64,000 nucleotides of DNA from Limonium bicolor (lineage: Eukaryota > Streptophyta > Magnoliopsida > Caryophyllales > Plumbaginaceae), in contig CM041779.1 of assembly GCA_023374045.1 (NCBI GenBank), positions 272,400,062-272,464,061 on the forward strand, given 5' to 3'. This document shows, in pieces, positions 10,201 through 22,009 of this stretch (position 1 is the stretch's first letter; the number at the start of each line of letters is the position of its first letter). The translations under genes were made by a program, and so were the position numbers. Under the pieces are notes generated by a model, which worked only from the letters and a program-made list of their open reading frames with translations, did no database searches and was not told the DNA's origin.

Positions 10201-12612
10201 TCCCCAGTGGGGTGGTGAAGGAAAAGCCGCAATTGGTAGAAAAGGCCCAACTATTAAATGGTCCTTTCCTACACGTGGAGGTAGAGCTAGAAAAAGGAAT
10301 AAATTTCAGTTATAATTTGATTATTCATAGACTTGGTAATAACAAGTGGGAGATAAATTTAGTTTCTTCATTTTGAACAAAAAATAGTAGTGCATCGTAG
10401 CATGTTCACTATAAAACATCATTATGTAGCGAATCATGTTAATAAGAAAAAATGATAGATAAGACATTTTCTTGGTCAGGTCTGAAGGTGCACCTGTAAA
10501 GAGCTAAGCGGAGGAACAAGCAGCTTGCTCCCACCAGGAGTAGCAGAAAAACAAGCGAAAAGGTGTCCCAAAATAGAGCCAGATCCAGCCAAAGCATTTG
10601 CTGTAAAATTAGGAACAACCTTCAGATTAGCTAAAGAAAAAAGAAAATGCAATAGTAGCATAATAGCCATGTCTGGAATTACAATAAATGAGGTTGAAAA
10701 TAGGAGAAGACGCGATTAATGTCAACAAAACATTCAACAGAATACAAAAGAAGATGATTTCAGGATAAACAAGACAGATAAAAAATGTCAGCAATGGAAA
10801 AAATTAGGAGATTTGCACAAATAAACCTGCACGAAAGAGATGCAGTAGGAAGGAAACAAATATATTCTCAAGAGAGAATTAAGTCATCCAGAACATTAAG
10901 ATCCATGTTTCTTTTCTTTTTTGAGAACTAAGAAAACAGGTTCATTGTCTCTGAAACAAACAAACGAGATGCTAGACCTTAATGTCATCGCCATGTGTTC
11001 TCATTGCAAAATCATCAGTTGCCAAAGTGTGGAAACTTTACTCATCACCTAAAGGCTGTACTAAGTCGGGGTTTAAATGATGACAATGTGATGTTGGAGA
11101 ACAAGTGTGAGTCTCACATTGAAAATTTATATAGCTAGTAAGTAGTTCATATAACTCATGGGCTACTGCACCTAAAGTCAATTGGTTTTAGGATAAAACC
11201 TCATGGGTTATTGGATCTTACTAGTCTATATTGATATTTTTTTATATAATTCTCTCCATTTGACATATTCTTCCCCCATAATATTTCTAACATGGTATTA
11301 GAGCCCGGGTTAAGCCTTGGGTAATGCACCACTAGTGGTGGATCTAAGAGCTTTGTTTCGGGAGGGGGCAAAATTATTTTTTGACACTATCACTCTTTAA
11401 AATATTATGTCATTTTGTATTTTTTTAAAAATTTATAAAAACATTTGACAAATTTTCAAAAGTTTCACGGGACAGCACCGCCCCCTTGAAAAAAATTCTG
11501 AAATAACACTCCACAACAAAAATATTACATATATTAATCTCCAACCAAAACTAATTCCTAAAATAACACTCCCGGGAGAAATCGTCTCTTCAAAAGACGA
11601 TTTCATTAATTGTAGAAGCTGAAATCGTCTCTTCAAAAGATGATTTCACTTATTTCTGAGAAACTGAGAAATCGTCTTTTCAAAAGACGATTTTAGAAAT
11701 CGTCTTTTGAAAAGACGATTTCTCTCTGAGTCAAACCGAACCATCGCAACGTTTCAACACTTGAAATTTTCTTAAGTGTTGGGTAATAGGTGAAATCGTC
11801 TTTTCAAAAGACGATTTCAATTTCAATAATTTGTGAAATCGTCTTTTGAAGTGACGATTTCTACCGGAAGTGTTATTTTAGGAATTAGTTTTGATTGGAG
11901 GTTAATATGTAATATTTTTGTTGTGAGGTGTTATTTTGGACTTTTTTTCCCGCCCCCTTTGGATTCACCATGCAGGTGAAAGACTCACACTTGAGGGGAT
12001 GTTGAAGAATAAGTGTGAGTCCCAGATTAAAAAATTATATAACTAGTAAGTAGTTCATATAATTATGTCCACCTAATGTCAATTGGTGTTAGAATGAAAC
12101 CTGTTATTGGACCTTACTATTCTTCCCCCACAATATTTCTAACATGTGAATTTCTATCTAGATTATTGAGAGCGAGGGAACACCGCAAAATGATAATAAC
12201 TCCTATCTTACAAAAAAAATAACCCATTCAAACAAGCTAGTACCTAACCATTGAGCCCACTGTGCAAGTATATGGGAGAATAAAATTGTCCAATGAAGCT
12301 GCACCTGCACCCGCACTGTACTCCTTTGATCATCACCCAGAAGATCTTGAAGTGCAAACTGCTATCACATCGACAACACAGATAATATATTTTTAAAACC
12401 AAATTCCCGCATCTACTATACAAAACATATCAAAAACGAAGTTATTCTTTTAAAGAGCTTACCTTCTTGTTCAAGTATTTATCATCAAAATCGAGAGCAT
12501 CACCAAGTAACGGTTCATTCAGATCGTCAAATCCGGAAGCATCATAATGCTCACGCTTACGGCCGTCGACATCTCCATGATGAAGCCTTCTCCTTAAATT
12601 CGGTGTCGGCAT
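7285..12612 (-). CDS. ELMO/CED-12 domain-containing protein (ELMOD family), 9 exons, 326 aa
   Basis: ELMO-domain proteins act on small GTPases. In animals ELMODs are GTPase activators for Arf/Arl proteins, and in Arabidopsis ELMOD members control pollen aperture formation; the role of this copy is inferred. Coding exons in order: 12463-12612, 12244-12361, 10494-10600, 9387-9455, 8402-8517, 8259-8313, 7810-7930, 7487-7629 and 7285-7386. They sum to 981 nt with consistent phases and GT-AG introns. An in-frame TAA lies 9 nt upstream of the ATG, which fixes the start. Residues 1-50 are charged and variable. A hydrophobic segment ([16 protein letters not shown], about 78-93) follows. The ELMO domain runs from about 149 to 300 and includes [19 protein letters not shown]; Arg187 in DFRGGG is the probable arginine finger. 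[13 protein letters not shown] and [12 protein letters not shown] are further family hallmarks. Intron 2 carries two nested transposable elements. I saw no frameshift or stop, so it appears intact. Confidence 0.93.
11488..11950. mobile_element. Mutator-like MITE with long terminal inverted repeats
   Basis: The 9-bp target duplication CGCCCCCTT occurs at 11479-11487 and 11951-11959. About 85 bp at each end are inverted copies (GGAAAAAAAGTCC then AAAATAACAC and CACAACAAAAATATTACATA), with a few mismatches. A 9-bp duplication plus long inverted repeats is typical of Mutator-type elements. The centre contains six short palindromes. There is no transposase. It interrupts the TRIM-like element, so it inserted later. 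Confidence 0.85.
11578..11861. repeat. Six 27-28-bp palindromes in the MITE core
   Basis: Palindromes built on GAAATCGTCTTTTC and its inverse lie at about 11578-11604, 11621-11647, 11668-11694, 11695-11722, 11792-11818 and 11835-11861. The first, second and sixth carry one or two arm mismatches. The third and fourth are adjacent and can pair with each other as well as fold alone. Transcription through the intron would give a set of short hairpins. Confidence 0.85.
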
Positions 12613-13490
12613 GGAAAATTACTGCCCAGTAGTGGATGCAGGAAGGAAACTTATCCCAAATTGAACTTTTCAACAAGTCAAACGAGGTCAAGCCGTCAAG
12701 GGCGCAATAAGGTGGAGCAAGAGCCCAAAAAACCAAGCTAGCAGTTCAGAAATCTCGTCAAATACCTGTAACTGAAATTGATTTCCTTGTACCTAAGTTT
12801 GGAAACTTAAGCGGGTCTGAATGATACTGATTATAAAGAAAAAGAAAAATGCTATCAAAAGCAAAGTGAAACCCAAGTTGGAAAACGGGGAGAAGCTTTT
12901 TTCTCCCAAGTTAGTGCATATATATTAATTAAACAAGGTCAGCTAACGACCAGTGATTTTTTATTGAGTAAAACCCTCTTTAGGTTTTGGTATAATACGG
13001 TATTGTGTTTATTATGGATAACCAGTTTGAGGTTAAGTATCTCTAACTACGAGCCTGTGAGCTATAGCTCTGTTAATAAATCATTAACCTTTTGATGACC
13101 TGTCAGCTTATTCACTAAATAATGTCAGACTGAACAGAAAACACTGCTTAAACAACATCATCTAAGTCCCTCCCATCCCACTGCTATTTTCCTAAAAACG
13201 TCAACCCTAACCCAAGAATGGTCCACACATTTTTAGGAGGTTGTTTATCTGCTACGCATATGATAAGGATAGATTTGTTCTTGGTTGTAGACCATTCGTG
13301 AGTTAAGGTTGAAATTTTTTATAAAAGGAAAATTTCACCAAATACCATTGAGTTTTTGTTTAATTCACGATATACCACTATGTTTATAAAATTACACAGG
13401 ATAACACTAAGTTTTTACTTATTTCATCAGATAACACTCTATCTCATATTTTATTAAATGTTCCATTAATATTCTAGGAAAATACATTAA
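12613..13490. other. Upstream region of the ELMO gene, plus unassigned sequence
   Basis: 12613 to about 13000 should contain the 5' UTR and promoter of the minus-strand ELMO gene; I found no clear TATA box. 13330-13480 (TTTCACCAAATACCA, then GATAACACTAAG and GATAACACTCTATC) looks like a degenerate repeat remnant, but I cannot assign it. The family A LTR begins abruptly at 13491. Confidence 0.35.
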
Positions 13491-15299
13491 CGGTCTGATG
13501 GACCGGAATACCCGAGTACTTAAACAAATACAATCAACACTTCATTTCCAAACCGAGTCAAACACAACTCTCCAATCAATATAGTACTCAACACTTACAA
13601 TTCAATATACCGAGTCTACTAGCGTACAATCCAAAATACATTCCGTTCTCACAAGTCTAAACAAAAGTATCCATGAGTTTAATACCCTACTCAAGTCTCA
13701 TAGAGTCTACATACTTCCCAAAATATGAAAGGGTGTAGAACGTGGTACACCGGCTACTAAAAAGGGCTACAAGCCCATGTATAACTCAATACGCTATCCA
13801 AAACAATCCTAACTACCAAAGCATAACATCCCGGTCTCTCTCTCGACCAATCATCCATCTCGAGTACCTGAAATAAAAACGATGGCCCCAAAGGGGCTCA
13901 GCACAACTTGCTGGCATGAAATTCGCATACCCCGGGTGCTAACGGGGGTACGCCTATTACTTGGTCGAATACATGAGGTTCATTTTATTTCAAGCAAACA
14001 TGCTAATATGAACAACATCTTAATCATGCAATGGCAACACTCATGCATAGAGTATAACACAAACAAATGGAAAAACAATTCACAAGTCATCCATTCATTA
14101 GTCACTGAGGCCTTGAGATTCTCTTTCTTAAGCACTAACCTCACATATTGTTAGTTAATTTCTCATCCGGGTTAATCGGATGTTTTCTCAACTCTTTTAC
14201 TCCTGATCAAGACTCACACTAGTCTTGATCTTACTTTACCAATTATCCTTCTCTTGAATAATCTTAAGTCAAGTCGGTTAACCTCCTGGTAGAGACAAGA
14301 CTATCTCACCACCGGGCTTTAGGTTGGCTTACTTCTCCGGGTTGCTGCCCATAAAGGGTCTGGACCTTGTTGGGAAGGTTAGGCCAGGATTTGGAAAACA
14401 ACCTCTCGTGTCTCCTCATCCTCACGCGTGGCCAAAACTATATCGGGCTTCTCACAACTCCAAGTTACCATTTTCTCAAAGTTAGGACGGTCTCATAGTT
14501 AGGGAGTTAGTGAGAATCTTTCATTCCATACCTCATGGTTAGCACACTTACACATCCACGCAAATAAGTACTTCATCCAACAATTATAACTTTCATGAAT
14601 TATACAAACTTCATAGTCTTGCCACAACTCGATCAATGGATAGTAAATCACAAGACATACGGAAATTGTAACACCCAACCGTTAATCTCGTCATTACCTC
14701 TTAAACCGTTACTAAATACTCCTACTCACGCAGCGGAACTCTAATTACAAGAGGGTGGAACAACGCCATTAGCCACCCATGTGGCTAACCAGGCCTTTCT
14801 TACTTACCGTAACGGTCTGATGAACTGGAACAACCGAGTACTAACTTCATAACAACACAATACTCAATTCCTTTCTTTACTATACCGAGTCTACAATATA
14901 CGGATGCCGATAACATACTCGGACTTTACACCTCTTTCAAATGCATTAGTAATTACATCTAACTACCATGCTTCATAGCAGTCCCCGTCATACTCTCTCG
15001 AACGGTGGTCAGCTTCAGTACCTGCACACTAAACGTTCCCCCTAGGGGTCAGCTTACGCTGCATATGAAATTCGCATATACCGCTGCTAACCCGGTACGC
15101 CGACTACTTTGGGTCGGATATACATGGAGTTCATTTTAATCAAACAACATGCGTCATGGCAATACAATATATATGTATATCACACAAGGAATCTACATCC
15201 AATCACGGAACACGATTCCTAACTAACATAACAAGGTTGTTAGTGGTAACTGGTTACTCTTAGGCATTGAGGGTTATTCCTCACTATGCCTTGTTTACT

Positions 15300-15485
15300 T
15301 ATTCAATACCTCACCCGCTCTCTCGGGTTACTTATTCGTATACACCCCATTCTCTGGGCTACTCATTCTTATACTACCACCCATTCTCTCGGGTTACTCA
15401 TACATATACTCACCCTTTCTCTCGGGTTATTTATACTCGTTATCTCACCCACACTCTTGGGTTATTCATACTCAAGCTCTCGTAG
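15300..15485 (-). repeat. Short tandem repeat in the solo LTR (unit about 36-40 bp)
   Basis: About five imperfect units are built on CTCTCGGGTTACTCATTC followed by an ATACTCACCC-like part. The same LTR position in the plus-strand copy (44715-44945) shows GAGTA-rich repetition, so this is a fast-changing tandem zone of the family. Confidence 0.6.
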
Positions 15486-16709
15486 ATTCTCGAGACACAC
15501 AGGTCTCCTACTCCGCTTGTTACTCTTATTACATACTTAAGCCAAAACTCATGGCTCTCTAGCATAGTCTTACTTCCCCGGTTTCGACCCTACTCTGGGT
15601 CTAGCATGGTGGGAAGGTTCAACTAGCTCACGGAACTCTCTCTTAGTTCCTATCTCTTTTACTTAGGTCCGACTACTCTCAGACTACTCTCGTTCCCATA
15701 CGCTCCCCTCTCAGAGTTTTAATAATCTCATGTATATTAGTCTAGAAGCATCATTCTCGATGTTTCTAATGACTTTGGGAACTTTACTTAAATTCGGGTA
15801 ATCTTAGGTTTAAGGGTTACCCTCACAATCATATGATTATACTTTAGGATATTTTCTTATACCGGGTAAAATTCCTCATATAAGAGTCGACCGTATCTCA
15901 GGGAGTCACATAGTCCCTTAGGTCTCTTTTAACCTTTCTTATATGTTTACATTATTGGACTAACTTCGATCCTCTCGATGGAGGTCATTTATCTCTCCAC
16001 TCATATTTATTTCGTGGATTTGTTCAATAAGGTTCTCTAACCGTTATCGGGTATTTACTCAACCGCACATCTCCTCACACTCTAGGGAGTTCATATGTTT
16101 ACGATATCGTTATACTTTATCGATAGTTTATGTGTGTTTGCATATTTCCATTGCTTATGAGACTACCCGTACTACGGGTTATTAGTCAATCATTACTCAC
16201 TATGAGTCGGTCTTAGGCACTCTGTTAAACCACACCGGCATACAATATTTAGCTCATACAACATACTTCAAGGCATACATAATCAAACAGGGATTATTTT
16301 CATGCTTTACTCTTGATTAAGCCGGCACACAAACACACAATCAGAGTAACTCGGTTAGCATACGGGGCATGAGAAAATCATACCTTTCACCGGGGTTTTT
16401 ACTTTACCGTGGCATCTCACCATGCTCGGGTCACGCACGACTCTCTGATAATGTTTCAAACATTATTATTAATACTAAGATCATGCGGAACATAATTAAA
16501 TGTTATTCCCGTAGTTACCCCGTTATCCCGTTTATCTTGGTTTCACTCTTGTTCATTTGAGTTCTCACTTCTCAAACACTTCTAACACTTCTACACTTCT
16601 TAAGGCCTTACATCTCACCAAACAAGGCCTTAACATCTTATAACATCATTAACATTCAAACCCCCCTCATTTAAAACCTTTAAAACACTCTCTGTAGGTT
16701 TCTGGGGGT

Positions 16710-16889
16710 GATCCGGGACTTGGTCCTTACCCTAAGTCCCGGACCAATACTCATCACAACTCTCGGGTGGAATTTCAACACTGGTCCGGGACCTTGTCCC
16801 TATCCCAAGTCCCGACCAAACACAGCTTGCACTCTCGGCCTAAATAAATGGGGTGGTCCGGGTCCTTGTCCATGGACTAGGTCCCGACC
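16710..16889 (-). repeat. Three hairpin units in the solo LTR
   Basis: Units lie at 16710-16745, 16783-16817 and 16855-16889, with 72-73 bp spacing; two units have lost one base. The arms are of the TCCGGGACTT / AAGTCCCGGA type. They occupy the same LTR position as the units at 3816, 19465 and 43402. Confidence 0.75.
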
Positions 16890-19464
16890 GACCCTGCTAA
16901 AACCTGCAACATACATCATTTTTCAACCCCAATCAATCTTAATCCACCTTAATCTTTCCATAAACTTTCCACAAGTTTTCCAACATTTTAATCACCCTAA
17001 AACAGCTCTAAAACTCTTCAAATCATAGGCTCAAACCTTTCAAACTCTGCTCAATTTCACACATTTTCATTCTCATTTAACACTAATGCGCACTTGTGCA
17101 TTTCTAACTTCTCCTCAACCCTTTCATTAGGCTCTCTTTTCATTTTGACCATTCCACATCTTCTAAGGTAATGCACAACCATACCAAGTTCCAAGGCTCA
17201 CTCTTTAAGCCTAAATCTCCTTTGTTTTTTATAAACTCCTAAGGCACCTAACCACTCTTTTGCTACAGATTTTAGCATCAATTTCCTCCCCTTGAACAAG
17301 CCTTCCTACAGTGGTTAACTAACCCAATACAAATCTCCATACATACCTAGCCATTCCTAGTTATTCTCCCCACAAATCATCACTTAAACCACTTAGATTA
17401 CCCACATAAATTTTGCCATAACTTGGCTACTTTTCTAACATTGCCAAGTTCATACCACCATATAAATCATCCTAAAACTAGCCAAACCACAAGGGTTTCT
17501 ATCAGCACCAATAATTCCCGTTAATCAAACAAAACTCATTAAACACCATAAAGCATTATTCATCAAATACATAGCTCCAAAACAAACATTAACTCACAAA
17601 TGTTTTCTCACTTGCATTTATTTCTAAGCAAGCACATTATCACCACAAATCAAGTGGGGTTCATTCATTTTATCACCCTCCCAATTCCTAATACATATAG
17701 GATACCACTAAGATAGGTTTCTTACCTTAAATTTCTTAAGTTTCCTTTTATTTCTCTTCTCCTCTTCTCCCCTCTTCTCTTCATTTCCCTCGGCCAAGGC
17801 AATTCAATTGCCCAGTCCTCTAGCCACATCAAATTGAAGTAAGCACTAAGGAACTCTCTTAGGCTCATCAAATAACCTAGATTCACAAGGATGCTTAAAG
17901 CACCAATAGGTTTTACCTTTGGAGTTTCTTGAATGGTTTTCAACTCTTGAATCTTAAGAGGGACTCCCACCACCATTAAGCTTGGAGAATATCTCAACAA
18001 GGAAGAAAAGCTAGTCATTTACCAAAAGCCAAAATCGGCCAAGGTGGGAAATGGAGAAGCATGACTTTTTCATGGATATTTTTACCTTGTTAGGAAGAGG
18101 AAGCTTCAACTTCAGATTATGTGCTTTTCTCCTCAAATGGGCACACCCATGAAAATGAAACTCACCTTTTTGAGTTTTGAAAATAGGGAAGTGTAAGGGT
18201 TTGATGAGAGGAGTTCAAATATACAATTATTTTTCGATTCGGAGCAAGGATGAAGCTTGGCAAGGAGAAGAAGGTGGAGAAGCCATGTGTGGAGCTTCCA
18301 TGTCGCCACACACAGAGAGGAGGAAGGAACCGTGGAGAAGGGGAAATAAAGAAGAAGAAGAAAGTGAGAGGAAAGAGAGTGAGAGAATAGTTTTATGTTT
18401 TTACTTTTACTACTTTTCTCTCTCCTCCTTACTTTCTTTTCTTTCTTTATTTGCTAACTAATAAACATGAGAGGGGAGTCGTCTTATTAATAAAACCGGC
18501 CCCCACTAGCTAGTTAAGCTGGAGCGTTTTTCGGTTTCTGACAGAAAACGCTCGTTATTTTACCCGGTTTGGCACTATTCACTAACCGGGCCCGTTTTTG
18601 GATTTTTCTCGTTTCTTTATTTTTAATGGCTATTAAGCTTCATTATACTTAATTATAGTTTATAATCAACTATAATTTTTACGTTACGGGTCCATTTGAC
18701 CACTTAAAGTCACGTTTTCGGGTTTTCTCAAAAACGTGCTTTAAACTCCGTTACGTTTTAATCCATTATTTGGATCCGTTTTCTTCGGGAATCATTCTCG
18801 TATACTTATTAGGCCTACTAATCCTTAGGAATCCATCTCGGACTCTCGAGATCATATATCTCTTATACTCGTTTAAACGCGCATTTTAGCGTTTTTCGCT
18901 TTTCAAGCGTTTTCTCTTTTCTTCTTTGGTTTATTCTTTTTACCAATACTATTTAGGCACCATTAGGCCTTTTATAATCATATTAGAGTAATTTAATCGC
19001 CATTTTTAGATCCGGGGTATTAAAGAAATGCAATAAATCATTTTCGTGCATTTATCTTGATTAGGTGATTGCATATAAACACACAAACACACAAATCAAG
19101 GAAACCTCGTTAGCATACAGGAGATGAGAAAATCATACCTTTAACCATGGAATTACTCTACCGTGTCATCTTACGTTCCTCGGATTATTCTCGATTCACT
19201 GATAACATTTCAAGTGGTTCTATTAACATCAAGACAAAACGGTATGTAAACGACTATTACTCCCGTACTTAACCCCGTTGTCCCGTTAATCTTAACTTTG
19301 CTCAAGTGTTCTTCTCAACTTTCTCATTCTTTTCTCATACTTGTTTATACTTCTAATGACCTTTACATGTCACCAAACAAATCCTAATCATCATCTAATA
19401 TCATTACCCATCAATCCCCATTCACTTAAGGGCTTTAAAACACTCACGGTTCAATTTTAGGTGT

Positions 19465-19644
19465 GGTCCGGGACTTGGTTCGGCCCTTAAGTCCCGTACC
19501 AACACAGAATACAACTTTCGGGTGCAAATTTAGCCTGGTCCGGGACTTGGTACTGGACTAAAGTCCCAGACCAACTCACTATGTTACTCTTAGCTTAAAT
19601 TTTAGGGTGGTCCAGGACTTGTTCCTGGTCCTAAGTCCCGGACC
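19465..19644 (-). repeat. Three 36-nt hairpin units in the outer minus-strand LTR
   Basis: Units lie at 19465-19500, 19537-19572 and 19609-19644, again exactly 72 bp apart. The arms are GGTCCGGGACTT and AAGTCCCGGACC with single mismatches in each unit. The central loops differ between units. Confidence 0.75.
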
Positions 19645-19766
19645 ATAGCAGAAATCTATCAAATTTGACAGTTTTGAATCCTACTCCAAATCTCACCCAA
19701 CTCTTTTCCAATCTTTCCACATGCATCCAAACATGTTATAACACCTTAAACACTCATTAAACCTGG

Positions 19767-20187
19767 ACTTTTCCTGTCCGTGGCCCTGGACTTTTCAAAA
19801 TTTTGTTTTCTTTTCGATTCGACTTTTTTGTATAACTAGGTTAACTGGGATCCGTGGTCTCGGACATTAGGTCCGTGGCTACAGACATAATTCAAATTTG
19901 ACCTAATTCTGCCTCCGAAACCCTAGTTTAGGTCGTTTTAATTTCCACTTTAATTTTCTGTCAAAAATATCAAAAATACAAAAAAAAATCAGAAACTTGC
20001 GCTCTTAGGTTAAAACAACTTTGTAGTAAGCCGTAAATAAACTAAGTAGAGGAAAATGACCTAGGAGGGGTAATGAAAATAATTTTAACCCTAAATAAGT
20101 CATATACCAAGCCCCCGAACCCGAACTCTCCTTTCCTAATTTAATATAGGTCAAAATTAGGTGGCGACTCATGATAGGTTCCAGTGA
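19767..20187 (+). mobile_element. Fragment of an Ogre/Tat-like LTR 3' region
   Basis: CTTTCCTAATTTAATATAGG followed by GTCAAAATTAGGTGGCGACTC (about 20130-20170) resembles the segment near 27900-27940 inside the 6.86-kb LTR. It is a divergent relic between two family A LTRs and codes for nothing. Confidence 0.45.
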
Positions 20188-21931
20188 TGTAATACTCCGA
20201 ACTTAAAAATGGTGATTCAATTATTATAAATATGGTATTTAAGGGCCTAATAGTTCCTAAGTAATTTTGGTAAGGAAAATAAATCCAAAAGAAATAAGAA
20301 AACGCTTAAAAAGCGAAAAACGCTAAAATAAGCGTTATATAGGCATGGGATGTACGAGACCTCGGTTAGAGTATTAGGTGGATTCCTAAGGCTTATTCAT
20401 GCCTAATTAGTATACGGGAATGATTCCCGAAGAAAACAGATCCAAATAATGTGTTAAAACGCTAATAAAGCTTTAGCGCATGTTTTTCGAGAAAACCCGA
20501 AAACGTGACTTTGAGTGATCAAATGAACCCGTAAAAATTATAGTTCATTAAATAACTATAAGTAAGTGTTAATGGAAGCTTAATAACCAATAAAATTAAA
20601 GAAACGAGAAAATTCCGGAAAACGGGCCCGGTTAGTGAATAGTGCTAAAACCGGGCAAATTAACGAGCATTTTCTATAAAAGACAAAAAACGCTCCAATT
20701 AGTATTACTGTAGTGGGGCCGGTTTTTATTGCCTAAATAAGTCTCCCCTCTCTTACTAAATAAGCTAGTTAAGAAAAGAAAAAGAAGAAAAGTAAAAAGC
20801 AAAAAGTAAAAAGCAAAAAGCAAATAAATCCTCTCTCTCACCCTTATTCCTCTATTCTCTCTCCTTCCCTCCTCTCTCCCAGCCGATTCCTCTCTTCTCC
20901 TCCCTCTGGTTGCTGCGATTTTGAAGCTCCCAAATAAGCTCCAATGGCTTCATCTCTTATTCTCCATGCTCTAGCTTCATTAAGGCTCCAATCACAAAAA
21001 TAAGTACATATTCTTCATCTCGTCATCATCCTCTATCATTCTCTCTTTTCAAAATCTAAAAATGAGGAAGTTCATCTCCATGGGTTCTACCCATTTGAAG
21101 AGAAAATGGTACCAAATCGAAGCTTGGAGTCTCCTCTCTCCATTAAGGTAAAACTTTCCATGAAAAACTCATGTTTCCTCCATTCCTCTTGGTAGCCGAT
21201 TTTTCCCCATTGTAATGCTCTATTTTTCTCTCTCTTTTGAGCATTATTCCAACCTTCTAATGGTGGTGGGATCACCTTCTTGGATCAAGGATTAAAACCC
21301 CTCTTAAAAGACTCCAAAGTGTAGACACCAAAAATTCTCACCCCCATAAAGCAAATTTCGAAATAATAAGAGGGGTCGTCGCCTTTCTTTTTTCGAAACA
21401 TATTAGCGTGCGTGCCATAACGAAACCGTCATTTTATAACCTTTTTCAAAGCATTTCATAAAAAAAATGATTTTTTAAAAATGAATTTTCAAACAATAAT
21501 CCGGTTTTAAACCCATTCATTTTATTTTATTTACTTATCTTATTATTATTTTATGTATTCCATTATTATCACTCGTTTGTTTTATCTATTCAATTTTATT
21601 TTCATTTTCATTTACTTTATCCCATGTATGCTATTTCTTACTATATTCTATCATGTACTCTTCATTTTATCATCATCATTTTAGTACTATTTCATTATTT
21701 TATGTACTTTATATTGCGTTAATTCATTTGTTTTTCATATTGTTATGTTTTACACTTTAATGATTATACTCCATGATCTCATGTCTCTTAGGAAGAAACA
21801 TTTCATTTTATTTAAACTCTTTCGTTTTACTGTATATCTTCATTTATAGCGCTAGCGTTTTTGAAAGGATTACTCAGCTCGAGGAAAGGCTCTTGTATTA
21901 TTTCTCTACTTTATATGTCAAGTTCAGTCAT

Positions 21932-21988
21932 TAGCTCAACCGGTTGAGATTGGTGAGGGAGAGATTAGAGGTCCCGAGTTCGAATCTC
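21932..21988 (+). other. tRNA-like pol III promoter boxes in the 5' LTR
   Basis: TAGCTCAACCGG (21932-21943) fits an A box and GAGTTCGAATCTC (21976-21988) fits a B box, with spacing like that of a tRNA gene. No cloverleaf with an acceptor stem could be drawn with confidence, so it is tRNA-derived sequence (perhaps a SINE head) and not a tRNA gene. Confidence 0.5.
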
Positions 21989-22009
21989 AGGAGGAACAAA
22001 ATCCAATTT

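Larger units (their letters stand above)
11092..12144 (+). mobile_element. Miniature LTR retrotransposon (TRIM-like) in ELMO intron 2
   Basis: Two direct repeats bound the element: 11092-11292 (201 bp, TGTTGGAGAACAAG to TTTCTAACA) and 12000-12144 (145 bp, with deletions). The 5-bp target duplication TGTGA is exact at 11087-11091 and 12145-12149. A primer-binding site TGGTATTAGAGC (initiator Met type) follows the first LTR directly at 11293-11304. A purine-rich tract TTGAGGGGA (11991-11999) precedes the second LTR. The internal region is only about 707 bp, 463 of which belong to a later insertion, and it codes for nothing. It lies antisense to the gene. Size and structure fit the TRIM class of non-autonomous elements. 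Confidence 0.88.
14667..19024 (-). mobile_element. Complete solo LTR of family A (4358 bp)
   Basis: On the plus strand it reads TGTAACACCCAACCG to GATCCGGGGTATTAAA, the reverse complement of the LTR termini at 20188-45643. The 5-bp target duplication GAAAT is exact at 14662-14666 and 19025-19029. No second LTR or internal region is present, as expected after recombination between the two LTRs of an inserted element. It lies inside another LTR of its own family in the same orientation. The open frames in it (for example 15267-15485 and 17722-18018) come from tandem or leader sequence. Confidence 0.88.
13491..19766 (-). mobile_element. Family A LTR, minus strand, split by a solo LTR and truncated at both ends
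   Basis: 13491-14666 and 19030-19766 are the two halves of one minus-strand LTR. The first half runs from CGGTCTGATGG through GGGGCTCAGC. The second resumes with the TTTATCTTGATTAGG region and ends after the three-hairpin repeat at 19465-19644. The halves are separated by the solo LTR at 14667-19024 and its GAAAT duplication. The copy lacks its 3' terminus at 13491 and its 5' third beyond 19766. Confidence 0.75.

Noticed and set aside
10525..10719. 64-codon plus-strand frame
   Set aside because: It is the antisense shadow of ELMO exon 3 (10494-10600).
11433..11636. 67-codon minus-strand frame in ELMO intron 2
   Set aside because: It runs across the terminal repeat and a palindrome of the MITE.
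21932..21988. A functional tRNA gene
   Set aside because: A and B boxes are present, but I could not form an acceptor stem or a convincing anticodon arm.
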